A stretch of 64,000 nucleotides of DNA from Lachnospiraceae bacterium (lineage in GTDB: Bacteria; Bacillota; Clostridia; Lachnospirales; Lachnospiraceae): the NCBI GenBank assembly GCA_900772845.1, contig CAAGSD010000005.1, positions 10,589-74,588 of the forward strand. Reading direction: 5' to 3'. Shown one piece after another: positions 36,439 through 45,200 of the stretch. A program made the translations under genes and the position numbers. The first letter of the stretch is position 1; the number at the start of each line of letters is the position of its first letter. The notes under the pieces were generated by a model. It saw only the letters and a program-made list of their open reading frames with translations. It was not told the DNA's origin and searched no databases.

Positions 36439-38271
36439 GTGAAACACTTTAATTTATATCGTAAATTTGCGTTGACAATGATCATAGTGGGACTTTTGCC
36501 AATGATGGTACTTACGACTTTTATTGCCAACAAAATGATCAAGGATTATACAAAGGCGCTGAGTATACAATATGAGCAGGCATCGGAATATGTATTGTCC
36601 GGCATGGAGACAGTACTGGACAGTTATAATACCATATCGCAGATGCCCTATTTCTATAATCTGGGTGTGGGAAACGGTGCAGACAGTTATCTGTCCTTCG
36701 ATCATTTCCGTAAGATCCTCACAGGTGAGGAGTATGAAGCGGAATCCATGGAAGCGGACAGACAGCGGGATATGCAGGGATTTCTGCAGTATCTTCAAAG
36801 TGTGGATAACTATATTAACAGTGTTCATGTCCTCGCTGAAGAGGAGAATGGACAGAAGCTTTCTTTTCACTACAGTGTATACAATACCTTCTTTTCCAAT
36901 GAAGAAAAATTCGAAGAGCTGGTGTCCTATGAAGGACTGGACAGGGAAGACAAGAATCTGATACTGATACCGCCCCATACGACAGCCTATTATTATGGTG
37001 AGCCGGAGCAGGTATTTACCATAGCCAGGAATTATTTTGACCTGCGGGGACCGGTTGGCCATACTCCGTATGTAGCTACGATTTTTATTGATGTAGATTT
37101 AAAGCGGATAGAAAAAATATTTCAGAGTGTTGATTTTGCAAGTAATGAGCAGATCTATGTGGTAGATGAGAACGGAAAATGCTTTTACAGCAATGACGAA
37201 GCGGTTATCGGAAGCGATTTGGCGCAGAAGCTACAGGAAATTCAAAATGACAAGGAACGGTTCGTAGTCACCGCAGATGGGAAAAAATACGGTCTGTCAG
37301 TGTACATCTGTATGGATGCAGGGGTCGCATTTTCTGATATCCGTAATATGCAGAGGTTGATGTATGGTTGTATCTTAATTTCCATCCTGTTGTTGTTTGC
37401 GGGTTCCTTCTATTTTTCTGACAGACTGACGAAACCTATGCAGCGTCTGGTCAATCAGATGAAGAAAGTGGGAAAAGGTAATTTTGATATCGAGATCCCG
37501 GTACAGAGCTCGGATGAGATTGGGACACTGGCGGAAAGCTTTAATGAAATGGGCCGGGAACTGAAAAAGTATATCGACCAGTCCTATCTGGCGCAGATCC
37601 GTCAGAATGAGGCGGAGCTTACGGCGTTGAAGTCTCAGATCTATCCCCATTTTCTGTATAATACACTGGAGATCATACGGATGACGGCGCTGGAGGATGA
37701 GGAGAAGAGCAAGGTTCCCGAAATGATCGAGGCATTGTCGCAGCAGATCCATTATATTATCGGACCGATGCAGGATCTCGTACCGTTAGAGCAGGAGATC
37801 GATATTGTCCGGAAATATGTGTATCTGTTGAACTGCAGGATCAGTGGTAAAGTGAAGCTGATGGTAAATGCCCAGGGAGCTTCCATGATCCAGGTGCCCA
37901 AGCTGATTCTCCAGCCTTTGGTGGAAAATGCGTATGTGCACGGCATTAAGCCAAAACAGGGAAGCGGAAGCATCATGATCGAGGCCCACAGGAAGGAGGA
38001 TACGCTGGAGATTTCTGTGATGGACAATGGTGTCGGTATGGATCAGAACAGCATCGATAAGATTCTTCAGCTGTTACAAGGGGATGCTCCCGGTATCAAG
38101 AACCAGTATAACTGGCAGAGCATCGGACTAAAAAATGTGCATGACCGTGTCCGCTATCTGTACGGCGAAGAATACGGAATACAGATTACCAGTACTGTCG
38201 GGGTAGGCACCATGATCAGCGTGGTATTGCCATGGAATACTGAGGAGAAGGGAGAGAATCCGGATGATTAA
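36439..38271 (+). CDS. Two-component sensor histidine kinase, YesM type
   Basis: About 610 residues. One membrane helix near the N-terminus, an extracellular sensor domain (about 40-300), a second helix (MYGCILISILLLFAGSFYF), HAMP, and a His_kinase domain with the phospho-acceptor in SQIYPHFLYNTLE (H404), then an HATPase with NAYVHGIKPK, DNGVGM and IGLKNVHDR. I start at GTG 36439 because AAGGGG lies six bases upstream; 17 extra in-frame codons upstream lack such a site. It overlaps the response regulator by eight bases and probably senses the glycan handled by the adjacent importer. Confidence 0.93.
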   Translation: MKHFNLYRKFALTMIIVGLLPMMVLTTFIANKMIKDYTKALSIQYEQASEYVLSGMETVLDSYNTISQMPYFYNLGVGNGADSYLSFDHFRKILTGEEYEAESMEADRQRDMQGFLQYLQSVDNYINSVHVLAEEENGQKLSFHYSVYNTFFSNEEKFEELVSYEGLDREDKNLILIPPHTTAYYYGEPEQVFTIARNYFDLRGPVGHTPYVATIFIDVDLKRIEKIFQSVDFASNEQIYVVDENGKCFYSNDEAVIGSDLAQKLQEIQNDKERFVVTADGKKYGLSVYICMDAGVAFSDIRNMQRLMYGCILISILLLFAGSFYFSDRLTKPMQRLVNQMKKVGKGNFDIEIPVQSSDEIGTLAESFNEMGRELKKYIDQSYLAQIRQNEAELTALKSQIYPHFLYNTLEIIRMTALEDEEKSKVPEMIEALSQQIHYIIGPMQDLVPLEQEIDIVRKYVYLLNCRISGKVKLMVNAQGASMIQVPKLILQPLVENAYVHGIKPKQGSGSIMIEAHRKEDTLEISVMDNGVGMDQNSIDKILQLLQGDAPGIKNQYNWQSIGLKNVHDRVRYLYGEEYGIQITSTVGVGTMISVVLPWNTEEKGENPDD

Positions 38272-39748
38272 GATGATATTGGCAGATGATGAACCGGTGA
38301 TCACCAGAGGAATCCGGAAGCTGATCGACTGGGAACAGCTGGGAATTCAGATCATAGGGGAATACGAGGACGGGAAAAGTGCATTTGCGGCAATCCTGCG
38401 GGATCAGCCGGAGATTGCCCTGCTAGATATCTCCATGCCCGGCATGAGCGGTGTGGATATTATCCGGGAATGTCATGGACTGCAATGTAAGACACATATC
38501 ATTTTTATCAGTGGATTTCAGGAATTTGAGTACGCAAAAGCAGCACTGAATTATGGAGCAGCGGATTATCTGTTGAAACCGGTGATACGGGAAGAACTGT
38601 TGAAAGCTATTGAAAAGTGTGTGAAGACACCGGAGCAGCCGGGCGTAATATATAAGGGTAATATAGATTTTTCCGGAGATGTGGGAGAGCAGGACCGGAT
38701 CTATGTGCCGGTCTGTGTCTATCCGGTATTCCGAAGCAATGAGAACGAACAGATCCGGCATCTGATCCACTTTTCCCTGCTGAGTTTTATGGAGGAATAT
38801 TTTGAGGAGCATAAGGATGGCATTGTGTTCCAGAAAGAGAACCGGGTCGTAGCCGTTCTGCAGAGGAGCGGTTCGGGGGATATCTCGGAAGAACTGGAAC
38901 AGATCAAGGAAGGTGCGGAGAGTGCCACTGGATATCAGGTGCTGCTGATCTGCGGTGATGAGATCCATTCCATGCAGGAGATTCCGGAGATGTTCCAAAA
39001 ATGCGTGGACAAGGAAGGCTATCTGTTTTTCGCAGACCAGATGAAATACTCTGTGATCTCATGGAAGGAGACTCCGTTTCCCGGAAGAACGGAATTGCAG
39101 AGTACGGAAGATGTGAAAAGTACAATTGCAGAGGGGATTCTGTCACATCAACAGGGACTGATCCGGGATGGAATGACCCATTACCGCCAGATGGTATGTC
39201 GGCTGTCCAACGGGAGAAAAGAGGATGCGCTGTTCTATTATTGTACCTTGATCCAGTCGTTGGAAGAAATCCTCAGTGGAAAGGGTGCAAAAGTATCATT
39301 TCCGAGGCATCAGGAATTACTGGAGAAGGGGAGAACCTGCGTCAGCTTTTCCGGGATGGAACAGATATTTACGGATGTGATTGATAATGCCTATAATGGG
39401 CTTGGGGAATCGGTGACCCAGAATGATAAGAAGGATATCAATAAGGCACTTGAGTATATCGAGCTCCACTACGCAGAGAGCCTGTCATTGAATGTCCTCG
39501 CCGAAGAAGTACATATGAATCCCTATTACTTTAGCAGCTTTTTCAAAAAAAGCACCGGCAAAAATTTCAAGGACTATGTCAATCAGATCCGCCTGAAACA
39601 TGCAGTCACGCTGCTTCTGGACACTGACAAAAAAGTCTACGAGATTGCCATGAATGTAGGCTTTGGCGATGCCAGAGCATTTAACGATGCCTTCCAGAAG
39701 ACCTACGGGGAGACTCCGGCAGGGTATCGGAAGAGATTGCGGAAGTGA
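38264..39748 (+). CDS. Response regulator with AraC-type DNA-binding domain, YesN type
   Basis: 494 residues. An N-terminal receiver with the phospho-acceptor in LLDISMPG (D55) and the conserved lysine in LLKPV, a variable middle segment, and a C-terminal AraC double helix-turn-helix (LNVLAEEVHMNPYYFSSFFK; VGFGDARAFNDAFQKTYGE). The ATG overlaps the kinase stop (ATGATTAA). Tandem 21-bp-spaced direct repeats before the binding-protein gene at 27.7 kb are its most likely target. Confidence 0.95.
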   Translation: MIKMILADDEPVITRGIRKLIDWEQLGIQIIGEYEDGKSAFAAILRDQPEIALLDISMPGMSGVDIIRECHGLQCKTHIIFISGFQEFEYAKAALNYGAADYLLKPVIREELLKAIEKCVKTPEQPGVIYKGNIDFSGDVGEQDRIYVPVCVYPVFRSNENEQIRHLIHFSLLSFMEEYFEEHKDGIVFQKENRVVAVLQRSGSGDISEELEQIKEGAESATGYQVLLICGDEIHSMQEIPEMFQKCVDKEGYLFFADQMKYSVISWKETPFPGRTELQSTEDVKSTIAEGILSHQQGLIRDGMTHYRQMVCRLSNGRKEDALFYYCTLIQSLEEILSGKGAKVSFPRHQELLEKGRTCVSFSGMEQIFTDVIDNAYNGLGESVTQNDKKDINKALEYIELHYAESLSLNVLAEEVHMNPYYFSSFFKKSTGKNFKDYVNQIRLKHAVTLLLDTDKKVYEIAMNVGFGDARAFNDAFQKTYGETPAGYRKRLRK

Positions 39749-39810
39749 AAATAGTAGTTGTGGCAATAGTTTTCGTAAGATATAATATATTTCGGGAGAG
39801 AATTTCGGAG

Positions 39811-39837
39811 AAGGTCTTATAGAAAGGATAAGACCTT
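39811..39837 (+). promoter_or_regulatory. 10-bp hairpin abutting a start codon
   Basis: AAGGTCTTAT (39811-39820) and ATAAGACCTT (39828-39837) are exact reverse complements with a seven-base loop holding AGAAAGG, the likely ribosome binding site, and the ATG follows at once. It may be an RNA-level translational control or the end of an old element. Confidence 0.5.
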
Positions 39838-40212
39838 ATGCACAATACACTGAAAAGAGCTGTAATAGCGACAAATCAAAAGGCACAATATGATGCGAAA
39901 GTCAAAAATCTGCTGGGGCATAAAATTATACTGGCTCATATACTGACTAGAACAGTAGATGAGAAAATGTCGATCATGGAAACAGAGTACGATATTGCGC
40001 TGGAAGAGAATTTGCGAAGGAATGTGAGTACAATGTGTAATTTGAGTGAAGGAATCGAAGAAAGGGGAATTGCAATCGGTGAAGCGAGAGCAGAAGCATC
40101 AATGATATCCAGGATGCATAAAAACGGAATGCAATCGGAGCAGATTGCGACGGTCACAGAGAAAAGCATTGAGGAAGTAAGGAAAATCATAGCTGATTGT
40201 GAGAATGGATAA
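39838..40212 (+). pseudogene. Internally deleted Rpn/PD-(D/E)XK nuclease-family transposase remnant
   Basis: 124 residues in one open frame. Residues 1 to about 43 (KAQYDAKVKNLLGHKIILAH) match the N-terminus, and residues about 50-124 (YDIALEENLRRNVSTMCNLSEG...EQIATVTEKSIEEV) match the C-terminus, of the roughly 300-residue PD-(D/E)XK transposase proteins common in Lachnospiraceae. The catalytic middle is missing, so the product cannot be a nuclease. The deletion kept the frame. Comparison is from memory of the family. A terminator follows at 40225. Confidence 0.7.
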
Positions 40213-40224
40213 AGCAAAAGTGAT

Positions 40225-40260
40225 ACAGGAATGGCAGATCGCTGCTGTTCCTGTTTTTTT
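40225..40260 (+). terminator. Terminator
   Basis: ACAGGAA (40225-40231) pairs with TTCCTGT (40248-40254), inner GGCAG/CTGCT pairing, followed by a run of T. Confidence 0.85.
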
Positions 40261-40358
40261 CTCAAATTCTTTCTTTTAACTTTATTGCAGTGATGCGATT
40301 GAGTGTATATAATAGAATCGTTATGTAATGCAGTACTTTAGAGAAGGAATAAATCACA

Positions 40359-41093
40359 ATGGATACCATCAGAGGTAAATTTTTTAAGCAGCATTTACTC
40401 TCAGACCAGTTTCTGGATCTGATCGAGAAGAATAAGCGCCCCATGGACGAGCTGATGTCTTATTATCAGTGTGCCATCATGGAGGTGGAGACGAAATTTA
40501 AAGTATTGAATCAGGAATATTCTCTGGAATATGACCGCAATCCCATCGAGGGGATCAAGACCCGGGTGAAGTCCTACGACAGCATCCTTAGGAAGATCCG
40601 TCGGAAAAATATTCCCATGACGTTGGAAGGCATCGAAGAGAATATCCGGGATATCGCCGGGATCCGGGTCATCTGTTCCTTCCCGGATGATATCTACGAA
40701 CTGGCGGAGAGCTTTTTACGACAGGATGATATCACACTGGTGGAACGCAAGGACTATATCAAGAATCCCAAGGAGAGCGGATACCGGAGCCTGCATCTGA
40801 TCGTGCAGGTGCCGATCTTTTTACAGAATACGAAGAAACTGGTCTATGTGGAAGTACAGTTCCGCACGATTGCCATGGACTTCTGGGCCAGTCTGGAACA
40901 CAAGCTGCAATACAAGAAAAATATTCCGGAGAGTCAGGCAAAGTTCCTGAAGGACGAGCTGTATGACTGTGCGCAGCAGAGTGCGGCACTGGATAAGCGG
41001 ATGCAGAATATCCGGAACATTATTGCGAAAAGCGAAAGTGAGGAAGAAAAAGTGGATTTTTTGCCTCCGTTTTTGCACGATGAGAAAAATTGA
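40359..41093 (+). CDS. Small alarmone synthetase, RelQ-type (p)ppGpp synthetase
   Basis: 244 residues containing only the RelA/SpoT synthetase domain: GIKTRVKSYDSILRKI, DIAGIRVICSF, the GYRSLHLIVQ box, and VEVQFRTIAMDFWASLEHKL. No hydrolase (HD), TGS or ACT domain is present, so it is a single-domain SAS that transfers pyrophosphate from ATP to GDP or GTP. A helical C-terminal tail (about residues 200-244) supports tetramer formation as in RelQ. It stands alone between a remnant and metF. Confidence 0.93.
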   Translation: MDTIRGKFFKQHLLSDQFLDLIEKNKRPMDELMSYYQCAIMEVETKFKVLNQEYSLEYDRNPIEGIKTRVKSYDSILRKIRRKNIPMTLEGIEENIRDIAGIRVICSFPDDIYELAESFLRQDDITLVERKDYIKNPKESGYRSLHLIVQVPIFLQNTKKLVYVEVQFRTIAMDFWASLEHKLQYKKNIPESQAKFLKDELYDCAQQSAALDKRMQNIRNIIAKSESEEEKVDFLPPFLHDEKN

Positions 41094-41202
41094 GAATGGC
41101 TTGGAGAAACAGACAACATTTATCGTTTGAGCCGGATACAATAAAAGAGTAAGCCAAAGAGACATAAAGAATAAAAATAAAGGATAAGAAAAGAGTACAA
41201 GA

Positions 41203-42072
41203 ATGAAGATCAGAGATATTTTGAATAAAGATACAGCAACGATTTCTTTTGAGGTATTTCCTCCGAAGAAGAGCACGGACTTCGGAAATGTGGAGGCAGC
41301 AGCACTGGGGATCGCGGCATTGCAGCCTGCTTATATGAGCGTGACTTATGGCGCCGGCGGCAGTACCAAGGGACATACCATTGCTTTGGCAGGAGAGATT
41401 CAGAAGCAGTACAATGTGCCTACCGTAGCGCATCTGACCTGTGTCTGCGCTGACAGGAGCAGTATCGGCGTAGCTCTTACAGAAATGCAAGCAGCAGGGA
41501 TCGAGAATATTTTAGCTCTGAGAGGAGATATTCCAAAGGATTTCGACGGAGAAGTATTTACAGATTTTACCCATGCATCGGATCTGGTGCGCTTTATTAA
41601 GGAAAACGGAGATTTTTGCGTAGGAGGTGCCTGCTACCCGGAGGTGCATCCCGATTCCGCTAACAAGAATGCGGATATTCAGGGACTGAAGGCAAAGGTG
41701 GATGCCGGATGTGAGTATCTGACGACCCAGATGTTCTTCGACAACAATATCTTCTTTAACTTTATGTACCGTGTGAGAGAAGCGGGAATTACCGTGCCGA
41801 TCATACCGGGTATCATGCCTATCACCCGTGGCGTACAGGTGAAAAATGCCGTAAAACTGTCCGGCTGTAATGTTCCCGAACGCTTCAAAAATATCGTAGA
41901 CCGCTTCGGAGATAACCCGGAAGCCATGAAACAGGCGGGCATCGCTTATGCCACCGATCAGATCATCGACCTGCTGGCGAACGGAGTGAAGCATGTCCAT
42001 GTCTATTCCATGAACAAGCCCGATGTGGCGGCAGGGATCCAGAGGAACCTTTCGGAGATTTTGAAGGCGTAA
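41203..42072 (+). CDS. metF: 5,10-Methylenetetrahydrofolate reductase
   Basis: 289 residues, a TIM barrel. Motifs include ISFEVFPPKKS with the catalytic glutamate, AHLTCVCADRS, LALRGDIP, and GVKHVHVYSMNKPD near the C-terminus. It reduces methylene-THF to methyl-THF for methionine synthesis. The start has GGATAAG-like sequence upstream. The stop codon TAA is the first part of a solitary Cas12a-type repeat, so the metF mRNA 3' UTR appears to carry a crRNA-like RNA, ending at a terminator at 42190. Confidence 0.96.
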   Translation: MKIRDILNKDTATISFEVFPPKKSTDFGNVEAAALGIAALQPAYMSVTYGAGGSTKGHTIALAGEIQKQYNVPTVAHLTCVCADRSSIGVALTEMQAAGIENILALRGDIPKDFDGEVFTDFTHASDLVRFIKENGDFCVGGACYPEVHPDSANKNADIQGLKAKVDAGCEYLTTQMFFDNNIFFNFMYRVREAGITVPIIPGIMPITRGVQVKNAVKLSGCNVPERFKNIVDRFGDNPEAMKQAGIAYATDQIIDLLANGVKHVHVYSMNKPDVAAGIQRNLSEILKA

Positions 42073-42190
42073 AGAATTTCTACTTTGGTAGATTAAAGCT
42101 GTCAGGTTAAAAAGAAAATATATGCTATAAACACAATTAAATAAAATGATGATTAAACGCTTAGGGAATGTTCTCTGAGCGTTTTTATTT
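42071..42190 (+). ncRNA. Candidate CreR: crRNA-like Cas12a-regulating RNA in the metF 3' UTR
   Basis: AATTTCTACTTTGGTAGAT (42075-42093) is a Cas12a-type repeat with a perfect TCTAC/GTAGA stem. Over its 23-base extension (42071-42093) it matches the array repeat at 20 positions, and the three differences all fall in the loop. It is a single copy, overlapping the metF stop codon. The nine bases that follow, TAAAGCTGT (42094-42102), match the strand opposite 42207-42215, with TTTG immediately 5', at the -35 of cas12a. Only nine bases match, too few for Cas12a cleavage but suited to binding. A terminator at 42155-42190 would end the transcript. No own promoter is obvious, so read-through from metF and processing by Cas12a is likely. 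The function is inferred from known V-A CreRs. Confidence 0.82.
42155..42190 (+). terminator. Terminator of metF/CreR transcript
   Basis: AAACGCT (42155-42161) pairs with AGCGTTT (42178-42184), with a further inner stem, followed by TTTTATTT. It separates the repeat-like RNA from the cas12a promoter. Confidence 0.88.
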
Positions 42191-42206
42191 GAAAAAATAG
42201 CATAAC

Positions 42207-42219
42207 ACAGCTTTACAAA
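42207..42219 (-). promoter_or_regulatory. Seed target and PAM of the candidate CreR
   Basis: On the minus strand this reads TTTG followed by TAAAGCTGT, a Cas12a PAM plus a nine-base match to the sequence after the solitary repeat. Matching stops at the tenth base. It overlaps the -35 box of the cas12a promoter, so Cas12a bound here would block transcription. Confidence 0.8.
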
Positions 42220-42241
42220 AAAATATAGTAGAGGATATAAT
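42212..42241 (+). promoter_or_regulatory. Promoter of cas12a
   Basis: TTTACA (42212-42217) and TATAAT (42236-42241) with an 18-base spacer. Transcription would start near 42248, leaving about 30 bases before the ATG with the ribosome binding site AAGGGGAGG. Confidence 0.75.
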
Positions 42242-42277
42242 TAGATATAAGATTTTACAACAAGGGGAGGAAAATAT

Positions 42278-45200
42278 ATGAATTATAAAACAGGCCTTGA
42301 AGATTTTATTGGAAAAGAATCCTTATCAAAGACATTAAGAAATGCATTGATTCCTACAGAGAGTACAAAGATCCATATGGAAGAGATGGGGGTCATCCGT
42401 GATGATGAATTGCGAGCAGAAAAACAACAGGAATTAAAGGAAATCATGGATGACTATTATAGGGCATTTATTGAGGAAAAACTTGGTCAAATTCAAGGAA
42501 TACAATGGAATTCCTTATTCCAAAAAATGGAAGAAACGATGGAGGACATATCAGTACGAAAAGATCTTGATAAAATACAAAACGAAAAAAGAAAAGAAAT
42601 CTGTTGCTATTTTACCAGTGATAAAAGATTTAAGGATCTGTTTAATGCTAAATTAATTACGGATATCCTTCCAAACTTTATAAAAGATAATAAAGAGTAT
42701 ACTGAGGAGGAGAAGGCAGAGAAAGAGCAGACACGGGTGTTATTTCAGCGTTTTGCTACTGCATTTACTAATTATTTTAATCAGCGGAGAAACAATTTTT
42801 CTGAAGATAATATTTCTACGGCCATAAGCTTTCGGATTGTAAATGAAAATTCAGAAATTCATTTACAGAATATGCGGGCGTTTCAGCGAATAGAGCAACA
42901 ATACCCGGAGGAAGTCTGTGGAATGGAAGAAGAATATAAAGATATGTTGCAGGAATGGCAGATGAAACATATATATTTGGTAGACTTCTATGACAGAGTA
43001 TTAACACAGCCAGGAATAGAATATTACAATGGCATTTGCGGGAAAATAAATGAACATATGAATCAATTCTGCCAGAAAAATAGAATTAACAAAAATGATT
43101 TTCGGATGAAAAAGCTACATAAACAAATACTATGCAAAAAATCTTCCTATTATGAGATCCCGTTTAGATTTGAATCAGACCAAGAAGTATATGATGCCTT
43201 AAACGAATTTATAAAAACAATGAAGGAGAAAGAAATTATTTGCAGATGTGTACATTTAGGGCAAAAATGTGATGATTATGACCTGGGGAAGATATATATT
43301 AGTAGTAATAAATATGAGCAGATATCAAATGCGCTATATGGAAGCTGGGATGCTATAAGAAAATGTATAAAAGAAGAATATATGGATGCGCTGCCCGGTA
43401 AGGGGGAAAAGAAAGAAGAGAAAGCAGAAGCAGCTGCAAAAAAAGAAGAGTATAGAAGTATTGCTGATATAGATAAAATAATTTCCTTATATGGATCGGA
43501 AATGGATCGAACAATATCAGCAAAAAAATGTATTACTGAGATTTGTGATATGGCAGGACAAATTTCTACAGATCCGCTGGTATGCAATAGTGACATAAAA
43601 TTGCTGCAAAATAAGGAGAAGACAACGGAAATCAAGACAATATTGGATTCCTTTTTGCATGTATATCAGTGGGGACAGACTTTTATCGTAAGCGATATAA
43701 TAGAAAAAGATAGTTATTTTTATTCTGAGTTAGAAGATGTTTTGGAAGACTTCGAGGGGATTACAACGCTTTATAATCATGTTCGAAGCTATGTTACGCA
43801 GAAGCCATATAGTACAGTAAAATTTAAGCTTCATTTCGGCTCTCCTACATTGGCAAACGGATGGAGTCAAAGCAAAGAGTACGATAATAATGCAATTTTG
43901 CTGATGCGGGATCAAAAATTTTATTTGGGAATTTTTAATGTAAGGAATAAACCGGATAAACAAATCATAAAAGGCCATGAAAAAGAAGAAAAAGGAGATT
44001 ATAAAAAAATGATTTATAATCTTCTTCCGGGGCCTTCAAAAATGTTGCCTAAGGTTTTTATTACTTCACGGTCAGGTCAGGAGACATATAAACCGTCAAA
44101 ACACATTTTAGATGGATATAACGAAAAGAGACATATTAAGTCATCGCCCAAATTTGATTTGGGATATTGCTGGGATTTGATTGACTACTATAAAGAATGT
44201 ATTCATAAACACCCTGATTGGAAGAATTACGATTTTCACTTTTCAGATACCAAAGACTATGAAGATATCAGTGGATTTTACAGAGAAGTAGAAATGCAGG
44301 GGTATCAAATTAAGTGGACGTATATTAGTGCTGATGAGATTCAAAAGCTGGATGAGAAGGGGCAAATATTTTTATTTCAGATATATAATAAAGACTTTTC
44401 CGTTCATAGCACAGGAAAAGATAATCTGCATACGATGTATCTCAAAAATTTATTTAGTGAAGAGAATCTCAAAGATATTGTTTTGAAATTAAATGGAGAG
44501 GCAGAATTATTTTTCCGAAAAGCAAGTATAAAAACTCCGGTTGTACATAAGAAGGGATCTGTTTTGGTAAATAGAAGTTATACACAGACGGTAGGTGATA
44601 AAGAAATCAGAGTTTCCATACCGGAGGAATACTATACAGAAATATACAATTATTTGAACCATATAGGAAGGGGAAAATTGTCTACAGAAGCCCAAAGATA
44701 TCTCGAGGAACGCAAGATTAAAAGCTTCACTGCGACAAAAGATATTGTAAAAAATTATCGCTATTGTTGTGACAACTATTTTCTGCATCTTCCCATAACC
44801 ATTAATTTCAAGGCAAAAAGTGATATTGCAGTAAATGAAAGGACTTTGGCATATATTGCTAAAAAAGAAGATATTCATATTATTGGAATTGACAGAGGGG
44901 AAAGAAATCTACTGTATATTTCTGTAGTAGATGTGCATGGGAATATACGGGAGCAGCGTTCCTTTAACATTGTTAATGGGTATGATTATCAACAGAAGTT
45001 AAAGGATAGGGAGAAGAGCAGGGATGCAGCAAGAAAAAATTGGGAAGAAATAGAAAAAATCAAAGAGTTAAAAGAAGGCTACTTATCCATGGTAATTCAT
45101 TATATTGCGCAACTGGTTGTGAAATATAATGCAGTTGTAGCCATGGAAGACTTGAATTACGGATTTAAAACAGGAAGATTTAAAGTTGAGAGGCAGGTTT

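Noticed and set aside
42075..42102. Solitary repeat as a decayed end of a second CRISPR array
   Set aside because: The stem is intact with changes only in the loop, and the following seed matches the cas12a promoter with a proper PAM; random decay would not keep this.
42075..42102. Solitary repeat as a creTA-type antitoxin RNA
   Set aside because: No small toxin ORF or toxin promoter with the seed is found next to it; the seed target is the cas12a promoter.
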